Source: Oculatella sp. LEGE 06141
Lineage (GTDB): Bacteria; Cyanobacteriota; Cyanobacteriia; Elainellales; Elainellaceae
Assembly: GCF_015207605.1 (NCBI RefSeq)
Contig: NZ_JADEWO010000021.1
Location: 1-64,000 of the forward strand
Length of the DNA: 64,000 bases
Direction: 5' to 3'
Made by a program: the position numbers and the translations under genes. Under the pieces are notes generated by a model, which saw nothing but the letters and a program-made list of their open reading frames with translations, was not told where the DNA came from and ran no database searches. This document shows positions 1 to 7,661 of the stretch, one piece after another; position 1 is the first letter of the stretch, and each line of letters opens with the position of its first letter.

Positions 1-133
1 GGGTTTGGGGGCTAGCCCCCAAGCTCGGCCTATCTTACCCCTCCAATCCATCCCGCCATCTCACTATCCGCCATCCCGCTCTCTCACTATCCCGCTATCC
101 TAACCATTCCCCAAACCACCATCCCGCATCCCT
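1..133. repeat. C-rich leader with short imperfect repeats
   Basis: No gene is visible here. The stretch holds imperfect repeats of CCATCCCGC, CTATCC and CTCTCACTATC units, clearest at about 48-112, directly upstream of the first ATG at 134. The strong C bias continues into the first codons of eboD, which are rich in Pro, His and Leu. The gene expected next upstream in ebo clusters (eboC) would lie outside the window. Confidence 0.5.
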
Positions 134-1339
134 ATGCCCCCCACCAAACTACCCCAACCGCATCATCTACTGTTACCTCCCATTCAACAAACCATCCGCC
201 TCACATTCAACTATCCCGTCCACTTCACCACCGGACTATTTAACCCAGACAACCCCCTACTCGCCCAAATCCTAACCAGCCACACCGACCTCCACCCCAA
301 ACGAGCGATCGCCATCATTGACGACGGAGTATCAACCCATCACCCCCACTTACTAAGCCAACTCACCCACTACGCCCACCATCACGCCTTCACCCTCTGC
401 ACCGATCCGATCATCGTACCCGGTGGAGAAGCCGCCAAAAACGATCCAGCTTTACCCCAAAACCTACTACAAATCATTCACCAAACCGGACTGTGCCGCC
501 ATTCCTACCTGCTTGCCATCGGTGGCGGTGCCCTCCTCGACCTGGTCGGATACATTGCCGCGATCGCCCATCGTGGCATCCGCCTGATTCGCATCCCCAC
601 CACCGTCCTGGCACAAAATGACTCCGGCATTGGTGTCAAAAACAGCATCAACGCCTTTAACAAAAAGAACTTCCTGGGTACCTTTGCCCCACCCGCCGCT
701 GTATTAAACGATTTCAACTTCCTCAACACCTTGAACCTACGAGACTGGCGATCGGGCATTGCCGAAGCCATCAAAGTTGCCTTAATTAAAGACGCAGCCT
801 TTTTTGACTTCATCACCACCCACACCGATGCCCTGAACCAGCGAGATGCGATCGCCATGCAACGGCTAATTTACCGCTGCGCCCAACTCCACCTTAACCA
901 CATCGCCACCAGTGGTGATCCCTTTGAAGCTGGTTCCTCACGGCCACTAGACTTTGGGCATTGGGCCGCCCACCGACTCGAACATCTCACCCAGTATCGG
1001 CTGCGGCATGGAGAAGCCGTAGCGATCGGCATTGCCCTGGATAGCACCTACTCCTATCTCAGCCAACGCCTATCCTTGCCCGCATGGCAACGCATTTTGC
1101 AGACCTTAAAGGCGATCGGCTTCAGCCTATACGTTCCAGAACTGGCAAAACACCTCACTCCCGATCATCCCCAATCCCTGTTTCGCGGACTCAGCGAATT
1201 CCAAGAACATCTGGGCGGCGAACTCACCATCACACTGCTAAGCGATATCGGTCACAGCATTGAAGTCCACACCGTTGATTTACCTCTGTATCAACAAGCC
1301 GTCTCCATCCTGCAAACGATCGAGCAATCATGCACATAA
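134..1339 (+). CDS. eboD: EboD: 3-dehydroquinate synthase-like protein of the ebo cluster
   Basis: AroB-fold protein of 401 residues. The glycine-rich NAD-binding turn GGGALLDLVG is at about residues 129-138, followed by IPTTVLAQNDSGIGVKN, typical of the sugar-phosphate cyclase superfamily. DFGHWAAHRLEHL and RHGEAVAIG match the metal-binding histidine segments of dehydroquinate synthase. Its place directly ahead of eboE and eboF identifies it as the ebo cluster paralogue rather than shikimate-pathway AroB. Ebo genes are known from scytonemin-producing cyanobacteria and other bacteria and act in moving or modifying a metabolite; the exact reaction of EboD is unknown. It overlaps eboE by 10 bases, so translation is probably coupled. 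The N-terminal 25 residues are low-complexity, and the true start could lie slightly downstream. Confidence 0.85.
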   Translation: MPPTKLPQPHHLLLPPIQQTIRLTFNYPVHFTTGLFNPDNPLLAQILTSHTDLHPKRAIAIIDDGVSTHHPHLLSQLTHYAHHHAFTLCTDPIIVPGGEAAKNDPALPQNLLQIIHQTGLCRHSYLLAIGGGALLDLVGYIAAIAHRGIRLIRIPTTVLAQNDSGIGVKNSINAFNKKNFLGTFAPPAAVLNDFNFLNTLNLRDWRSGIAEAIKVALIKDAAFFDFITTHTDALNQRDAIAMQRLIYRCAQLHLNHIATSGDPFEAGSSRPLDFGHWAAHRLEHLTQYRLRHGEAVAIGIALDSTYSYLSQRLSLPAWQRILQTLKAIGFSLYVPELAKHLTPDHPQSLFRGLSEFQEHLGGELTITLLSDIGHSIEVHTVDLPLYQQAVSILQTIEQSCT

Positions 1340-2586
1340 CGACCGCCTCTCCCCATCCGAGTCATTTAACCTACTGCACCAACATTCATCCCGGTGAATC
1401 ATGGCCGCAGGTGTTCAACAATGTACAGCACTACATTCCCCCCCTCAAAGCCTCCCTATCACCCACTGCTCCCTTCGGCATTGGTCTCCGCCTGGCCAAC
1501 ATCGCCGCCCAAGCACTGCATGGAGACACGCTCGCCCACTTCCAAACCTGGCTCACCGAGCAAGATCTCTATGTTTTTACCTTGAATGGATTTCCCTTCG
1601 GTAGCTTTCATGGACAGGTGGTTAAAGATCGCGTTTATGCCCCCGACTGGTCGCAGCGATCGCGGCTAGATTACACCAAACGGCTGGCTCATATCCTCGC
1701 CGCTCTGTTGCCAAGTAACGTAGACGGCAGCATCTCCACCCTGCCGCTGTCCTACAAACCGTGGTGGATAGACCAATCTGCCAGGGCAACCATCCTCCGC
1801 GACAGCAGCCACCAACTGGCTCTGCTCGCAGCCGAACTGATTCGACTACGGCAAACTACCGGAAAGCAAATACATCTAGATTTGGAACCCGAACCCGATG
1901 GTTTAATTGAAACCACAATAGAAGCGATCGACTTCTTCAACCACTGGCTGTTACCAATCGGCAAAACCCACCTGAACGCACAATTAGGACTCACACCCGC
2001 AGCCGCAGAAGCCCACCTGCGAGAGCATATTCGGATTTGTTACGACACCTGCCATTTTGCCGTTGAGTACGAAAACCCACTGACTGCCTTTACTCAACTC
2101 CAGGCCGCAGGAATTCAGGTAGGCAAAGTGCAAATCAGTGCCGCTCTCAAAGTCGCCTTACCCCACTCATTAGCAGAGCGTCACCTGCTTCGAGAACGGT
2201 TGCAACCCTTTGCCGAATCCACCTATTTGCATCAGGTTATTGCACGTCATGCCGATGGCACATTGCACCATTATCCTGATTTGGCGATCGCATTGCCCCA
2301 CCTCGAACACACCACTGCTGTCGAATGGCGCACCCATTTCCACGTCCCTATCTTTGTCCACGATTACGACGGACTGCACTCCACCCAAGACGATATTGCA
2401 ACTGTGTTACGCCTGTTGGCTACGTCTCCAGCCAGTCAGCATTTCGAAATTGAAACCTACACCTGGGACGTTTTACCCCCGGCTTTAAAGACAGACATTT
2501 TGCCCTCAATTCAGCGCGAGTATGAATGGGTGCTTGAAACTATCACCAGCGGCTCATGCAAAAAACAGTTGTCCTCAATGTCGTAG
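1330..2586 (+). CDS. eboE: EboE: TIM-barrel metabolite traffic protein
   Basis: 418-residue protein of the xylose-isomerase-like TIM-barrel type. Strand-end acidic and His residues expected of a divalent-metal site are visible: HLDLEPEPDG near residue 178, CYDTCHFAVEYE near 238, and FVHDYDGLHSTQDD near 342. The ATG at 1330 lies inside the end of eboD, and the gene ends 31 bases inside eboF. This tight overlap and the gene order D-E-F match the family named metabolite traffic protein EboE. It has no signal peptide, so a cytoplasmic role is likely. The substrate is unknown. Confidence 0.85.
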   Translation: MHITTASPHPSHLTYCTNIHPGESWPQVFNNVQHYIPPLKASLSPTAPFGIGLRLANIAAQALHGDTLAHFQTWLTEQDLYVFTLNGFPFGSFHGQVVKDRVYAPDWSQRSRLDYTKRLAHILAALLPSNVDGSISTLPLSYKPWWIDQSARATILRDSSHQLALLAAELIRLRQTTGKQIHLDLEPEPDGLIETTIEAIDFFNHWLLPIGKTHLNAQLGLTPAAAEAHLREHIRICYDTCHFAVEYENPLTAFTQLQAAGIQVGKVQISAALKVALPHSLAERHLLRERLQPFAESTYLHQVIARHADGTLHHYPDLAIALPHLEHTTAVEWRTHFHVPIFVHDYDGLHSTQDDIATVLRLLATSPASQHFEIETYTWDVLPPALKTDILPSIQREYEWVLETITSGSCKKQLSSMS

Positions 2587-3941
2587 GGCTAACCCCCAGC
2601 CTCATCAATGAACAAACTCCTCGGCTGTCTCAGTGGGCATCCCAGGGACAAATCGTTTCGGTGCAACCCGTGTTACCCGCCGTTACCTGTTCTGTCCAGG
2701 CCAGTTACCTGACGGGCACCCTGCCCAACCAGCACGGTATCGTGGCAAACGGCTGGTACTTCCGCGACGAGTGTGAAATCAAGTTTTGGCGACAATCCAA
2801 CCACCTGATACAGGCTCCCAAACTGTGGGACAAAGCAAAGGCGATCGACCCCAGCTTCACCTGTGCCAACCTGTTCTGGTGGTACAACATGTACTCATCC
2901 GTTAACTACTCCATCACACCTCGGCCTCAATACCGGGCAGACGGCAGGAAAGTGCCCGATATCTACACTCACCCTGCTGACGTGCGATCGCGCATCCAGG
3001 CCGACCTCGGTTCATTTCCGCTGTTTCATTTCTGGGGACCCGCCAGTTCCATCCGCTCTAGCCAGTGGATTGCCCAATCGGCTCAGTGGATGGAGCAACA
3101 CTATAGCCCCACCCTCACCCTGGTTTACTTGCCCCATCTTGACTACGGATTGCAGCGATTTGGCCCGGATCACCCGCGCATTGCGGCTGAATTAACCGCC
3201 ATTGATACGGTGTGTGGAGAGCTGATCGACTATTACGAAAGCCGTGGTGCTACCGTCATTGTGTTATCAGAATATGGCATCACTGCTGTCTCTCGTCCCA
3301 TTCACCTCAACCGCATTCTGCGAGAACACAGACTGCTGACGGTTCGGGAAGAGGAAGATGGCGAACTGCTCGATCCGGGAGCCAGCATTGCTTTTGCCGT
3401 TGCCGATCATCAAATTGCCCATGTCTACGTCAACGATCGCGCCTACCTTCCCCAAATACAAGCCCTGCTAAACGCCACCGATGGCATTGCCCTGGTATTA
3501 GATGAGGCCGGAAAACAAGCGCATCATCTCAACCATTCTCGTTCGGGTGAACTGGTGGCGATCGCCGCTCCAGATGCCTGGTTTACCTATTACTACTGGC
3601 TTAGCGATCGGCAAGCCCCTATCTTTGCTCGCACCGTTGATATCCACCGCAAGCCGGGATATGACCCCGTTGAACTCTTTCTCAATCCCCAGTTGAAACT
3701 GCCTGCCCTGAATATTGGACTGGCGCTACTGAAAAAGCAGCTTGGCGGGCGATCGCTGCTAGATGTCATTCCGCTGGAAGCCGATCTGGTACGCGGTTCC
3801 CACGGCAGTATTCCGGCCTCCAGCGCCGATTGTCCTGTTTTAATCACGCGCCAAACCCAGTTGCTCAATGCCACATCCCTACACGCGACCGAGGTATGTG
3901 ACCTGCTTTTAAAGCACCTGGGAGCAAGCGAACAGCGTTGA
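2556..3941 (+). CDS. eboF: EboF: alkaline-phosphatase superfamily phosphodiesterase/nucleotide pyrophosphatase
   Basis: 461-residue member of the type I phosphodiesterase/nucleotide pyrophosphatase family. The nucleophile Thr sits in LPAVTCSVQASYLTG near residue 48. Metal-binding segments are YLPHLDYGLQRFGPDHP near residue 190, LSEYGIT near 238 (the usual form is S-D-H-G, so this site is altered), and the C-terminal GSHGSIP. It overlaps eboE by 31 bases and is the last gene of the eboD-E-F overlap chain. After its stop there is a 99-base convergent gap before the histidine kinase on the other strand. The physiological phosphoester substrate is not known. Confidence 0.82.
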   Translation: MQKTVVLNVVGLTPSLINEQTPRLSQWASQGQIVSVQPVLPAVTCSVQASYLTGTLPNQHGIVANGWYFRDECEIKFWRQSNHLIQAPKLWDKAKAIDPSFTCANLFWWYNMYSSVNYSITPRPQYRADGRKVPDIYTHPADVRSRIQADLGSFPLFHFWGPASSIRSSQWIAQSAQWMEQHYSPTLTLVYLPHLDYGLQRFGPDHPRIAAELTAIDTVCGELIDYYESRGATVIVLSEYGITAVSRPIHLNRILREHRLLTVREEEDGELLDPGASIAFAVADHQIAHVYVNDRAYLPQIQALLNATDGIALVLDEAGKQAHHLNHSRSGELVAIAAPDAWFTYYYWLSDRQAPIFARTVDIHRKPGYDPVELFLNPQLKLPALNIGLALLKKQLGGRSLLDVIPLEADLVRGSHGSIPASSADCPVLITRQTQLLNATSLHATEVCDLLLKHLGASEQR

Positions 3942-4040
3942 GCTAACCCACCATTGGTGTTACCTACTGCACACGACACTAACCGTAGACGTGAGTACGG
4001 AAATGATCAACCGATATCCATTCCAACCCTGATCCCAAAC

Positions 4041-7000
4041 TCACGCTAAGTTACTGAAGGAAGTGCCGCTATTTTCTGATTGAGGATAGGTTGGCTCCTG
4101 TAGCGGAGGGAGTATCTGTTGCAGGGTCGGCAACTGCACTACAAAAGTCGCGCCCTGATTTTCGCCCAGACTTGCTGCCCAAACGGTGCCACCGTGCATT
4201 TCCACAATTTGCCGCACGATCGCCAGCCCCAGCCCCAACCCGCCAAATCTACGCGTGGTTGAGCCGTCTTCCTGCCGAAAATACTCAAATACATGCGGTA
4301 AAAATTGCGGATCGATGCCTTTTCCGGTATCTGTTACTTGAATGTGAGCCAACTGCTCCAGTTGCCGTAGTTCAACGGTTACCTGTCCGCCGTTAGGGGT
4401 AAATTTGACGGCATTGGTGAGCAGGTTCCAGACCACTTGTTGCAACCGGGTGACATCGCCCGAAACGGGCGCGATCGCCGTTGTCAGGTCGAGCAGAATT
4501 TGAATGTTCTTGGCTTCTGCCGCCAACTGCACCGTTTCGACAGCCGCCGTAATCACAAATGGCAAATTAACAGGAGCAACCGTTAAGCTCAACTTGCCCT
4601 GCATGATGCGAGAGATGTCGAGGAGATCTTCAATCAGTTGCGTCTGAAGTCTGGCATTGCGCTCGATCGTTTTTAAGGCTTCAGCCTGACGAGCAGCATC
4701 CAGTTTGCCGTTTTGCAGCAAACGTGTCCAACCCAGGATTGGGTTGAGAGGCGATCGCAATTCATGGGACAGCACCGCCAGGAATTCATCTTTGATGCGA
4801 TTGGCGCGATCGGCTTCGGCTCGTGCCGCTTGCTCACGCGCCAGGAGTTGTTCCCGTTCGGCTGCCGTCTGCCGTTGCTCGATCAGGTCAGCCGCTTGAC
4901 GAGCCAGCAGATCTAGAAACCGCAATTCGCGATCGCTGGGTCGGTGGTGTTTGCGCCAATGGGTTGAAACCATGCCGATTACTTTACCCGAACGAGTCAA
5001 CAGCGGCGTAGATTGAGCCGACAGATAGCCCGACTCCACGTGTATTCGCATTGAACCGTCGGGGTCTTCGCTCTCGGGTACATCAAAGTCAACCAGGGTG
5101 CGCTGCGCGCGCTGCGCACCTCCAGAGGAACCGCTATGTCTCAGTGCAATGCCACAGGGCGTATTAGAACTCACATTCACGCGGTAGAAGCGATCAGTCA
5201 TTTTTTGCTCCAACCCTTGAGTAGCAAACAGTACCAACTCTTGAGTCGCATCATCAAGAAGTTGCACCGTTCCGGCATCTGCCTGGGTCAGCGCGATCGC
5301 AGTAGACAGAATCTCTTGATACAGCGTTTGAGCGTCGCCCTCCGTCACCAGTCGCGCCGCCAGTTCGCGCAGTCGTTGCGTATCTTGGAGATCTGCTGCA
5401 ACAAGAGCTTCAGCACGGGCACGTTCCAGACGAGGGAAGATGCGGTTCGAGAGTTCTTCAATGAGTTGGAGTTCATCGTCACACCAGTCGCGCGGGCGCG
5501 AATCACAGATGGCAATGTAATGGGTCCACGTACCGTGGTGGTGAAAGGGCACGGTAACAAATGAATGCATGTTGAGTGCAGCATAGCCGGAAGCATCGGT
5601 GCGTGGATCGGTCTGGGTGTTTCGAACCACGACCATTTCTCCGGCGCGGCTGGCTCGCTGGAGATCCTCGCTTAAGTACTCTGTGATGCGAAAGGTGCCC
5701 ACTGTGCTAAGGACATCTGGACTGTTCCAGCCGTAATGCACCGTTAGTTCGTCCCGTTCTTCATTCACATCTGTAAAGTTACAGGTGGTGATCTGAAGGT
5801 ACGCGCCGATCTTCGCTCCAACGATTTGCATAATCTCGGTGGCTGACGATAGACGCGAGAAATCTTCGGCAATGTCGGCTAAAAAGGCAAGGTTTGCTTC
5901 ACGACGTTTGCGTTCGTCTTCAATGCGCTTGCGCTCGGTAATATCTTTGAAGACGATCGCCACTTTTCGCGACTCCTCACCAATGCGGCAGGCATATACA
6001 TCAAACCAGCGGTTGAGCGTTTCAGCACCATTTTCAAACCGAACCGATTCTCCCGTCAGGGCAACTTGACCATAAATTGCAATCCAATGTTCTTCCAGGT
6101 TGAGCTGACGCGCTGTTTTACCAACGGCGTTTTGCAGCCCGGTTTGTTGCTCAAAGACGGGGTTAACTTCCAGGACACGGTAGTCGATCGGCATGTCGTC
6201 AGCATCAAGCAGGACTTCAACCACACAAAAGCCTTCATCGATCGACTCAAACAGGGTTCGATAACGTTCCTCAGATTGGCGCAGGATAGCAGCAGATTCA
6301 ATCTGTTCGGTAACATTTCTGAAATAGACAGCGATTCCCTTTGCGGCTGGATAACCGTGGACTTCGTACCAGCGATCGTGGTCAGGATAAAAGGAGGTCA
6401 CCGATCCAGCTTCGCGATCGCGCATCACGCGCCAGTAAAGCTGTTCAAACTCGCTGCCATCCAGACCGGGATACATTTCCCAAACGTTTTGACCCATTAA
6501 ATCGGCGGAAGTGCGATCGAGCAGGATTTCGGCGGCTCCATTCACGTAGGTAAACCGCCAGTGCTCATCCAGGGCAAAGAAGGCATCCGTAATGCTCTCT
6601 AGAATAGTCCGGCTTTGGGCTTCGCTTTCGCGGAGGGCTTGTTCTACCCGTTTGCGTTCGGTAATATCTGCGACCGCGCCAATAAATACCATCGGTGAGC
6701 CATCGGCACCATACTCGACCTGCCCCCGTGCCGCCACCCACTGCTTTTTACCCATAGCCGTGTCGATACGGTACTCAGCTATATAGGGGTCGCCCGTGGC
6801 GATCGCCTGCTCAATAGCGGCGACAACGCGAGGACGGTCTGATTCATGGATCGAATTGATAAAATGCTGAATCGGCAGCCCTGTTGTCGTTGCGCTTGCC
6901 AGGTCTACGTTGAATAATTGAGCAAACGCAGCACTAACGACCAGTCGATCGTCAGGAATCTTCCAGCAATAGGTATAGACGGCACCTGCTGCTAAAGCCG

Positions 7001-7595
7001 CTTCTAACTGCATGTACACGTCTCTCAGGTTAGATTCGGCTTCTTTGTATTTTTCTTCGGATTGGGTAATCTTCTGAGCTGCCAATCTTAGTTCCAGCTC
7101 ATCAACCACCATTGCGGCTAAATCTACCAGGGTTGCTTTCTGCTCTGCGGTAAATGGGGCATGGGGTTGACTGTCGAGCAGACACAGCGTTCCCAGGTTA
7201 AAGCCATCGTGACTGATCAGGGGCGCACCTGCATAAAACCGCACTCCCGGTTCAGCTCGAACAAAGGAATTGCAGACAAAGCGATCGTCACATCGGGTAT
7301 CGGGAACAATCAGCGGCTCGTTCATCAACACCGCAAAACTGCAAAGGGTATCGTCACGAGACACTTCACTGGCACCAAAACCAACACAGGACTTGAACCA
7401 GGCTCTTGACTCATCCACCAGCGAAATGAGGGCGATTGGCATGTTAAACAGACGTGCTGCCAGTTTCGTAATGCGATCGAACCCGGCATCGGGCGGCGTG
7501 TCGAGAATGTTGTAGCGATGTAGGGCTGCCAACCGTTCCCTTTCATTGGTCGGCATTGGTGCAATTAAAGGTTTTTGTGACAGTTGCTCGGTCAT
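4041..7595 (-). CDS. Multi-sensor histidine kinase (GAF-PAS-PAS-PAS-GAF-GAF-HisKA-HATPase)
   Basis: 1184-residue soluble kinase. Domain order: GAF (about 35-175), three PAS domains with PAC tails (about 195-565), two more GAF domains (about 575-735 and 745-920), then HisKA and HATPase. The phospho-accepting His is residue 944 in SHELRSPLNPILGW. The N-box is WNLLTNAVKF and the G-boxes are DTGKGI and GGLGLGLAIV. There is no transmembrane segment and no receiver domain, so it must signal to a response regulator elsewhere. It starts 66 bases after the neighbouring hybrid kinase on the same strand, suggesting co-transcription. The third GAF domain carries a Gly/Ser/Ala/Gln/Arg-rich insertion at residues 819-832, encoded by a palindromic repeat. 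Confidence 0.93.
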   Translation of the reverse strand: MTEQLSQKPLIAPMPTNERERLAALHRYNILDTPPDAGFDRITKLAARLFNMPIALISLVDESRAWFKSCVGFGASEVSRDDTLCSFAVLMNEPLIVPDTRCDDRFVCNSFVRAEPGVRFYAGAPLISHDGFNLGTLCLLDSQPHAPFTAEQKATLVDLAAMVVDELELRLAAQKITQSEEKYKEAESNLRDVYMQLEAALAAGAVYTYCWKIPDDRLVVSAAFAQLFNVDLASATTTGLPIQHFINSIHESDRPRVVAAIEQAIATGDPYIAEYRIDTAMGKKQWVAARGQVEYGADGSPMVFIGAVADITERKRVEQALRESEAQSRTILESITDAFFALDEHWRFTYVNGAAEILLDRTSADLMGQNVWEMYPGLDGSEFEQLYWRVMRDREAGSVTSFYPDHDRWYEVHGYPAAKGIAVYFRNVTEQIESAAILRQSEERYRTLFESIDEGFCVVEVLLDADDMPIDYRVLEVNPVFEQQTGLQNAVGKTARQLNLEEHWIAIYGQVALTGESVRFENGAETLNRWFDVYACRIGEESRKVAIVFKDITERKRIEDERKRREANLAFLADIAEDFSRLSSATEIMQIVGAKIGAYLQITTCNFTDVNEERDELTVHYGWNSPDVLSTVGTFRITEYLSEDLQRASRAGEMVVVRNTQTDPRTDASGYAALNMHSFVTVPFHHHGTWTHYIAICDSRPRDWCDDELQLIEELSNRIFPRLERARAEALVAADLQDTQRLRELAARLVTEGDAQTLYQEILSTAIALTQADAGTVQLLDDATQELVLFATQGLEQKMTDRFYRVNVSSNTPCGIALRHSGSSGGAQRAQRTLVDFDVPESEDPDGSMRIHVESGYLSAQSTPLLTRSGKVIGMVSTHWRKHHRPSDRELRFLDLLARQAADLIEQRQTAAEREQLLAREQAARAEADRANRIKDEFLAVLSHELRSPLNPILGWTRLLQNGKLDAARQAEALKTIERNARLQTQLIEDLLDISRIMQGKLSLTVAPVNLPFVITAAVETVQLAAEAKNIQILLDLTTAIAPVSGDVTRLQQVVWNLLTNAVKFTPNGGQVTVELRQLEQLAHIQVTDTGKGIDPQFLPHVFEYFRQEDGSTTRRFGGLGLGLAIVRQIVEMHGGTVWAASLGENQGATFVVQLPTLQQILPPLQEPTYPQSENSGTSFSNLA
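5100..5141. repeat. In-frame palindromic repeat inserted in a GAF-domain coding region
   Basis: A GC-rich stretch containing GGTGCGC...GCGCACC arms and CGCGCAGCGC direct units. It adds about 12 codons (translated RHSGSSGGAQRAQR) between CGIAL and TLVDFD of a GAF domain. The flanking segment AGCGGTTCCTCTGGAG resembles the small dispersed repeats common in cyanobacterial genomes. The reading frame is kept through it. The identification as a dispersed repeat is inference, since this is the only copy in the window. Confidence 0.55.
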
Positions 7596-7661
7596 AGCAG
7601 TCAGAAAGAATAGTAGATTTGGGAGTGAAGATGGAATCAGAACTACAGGCTGAATCGGGTT

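Noticed and set aside
5136-6500. Plus-strand open frames of 142 and 144 codons opposite the first histidine kinase
   Set aside because: Both are antisense to well-conserved GAF and PAS domains and have no independent support.
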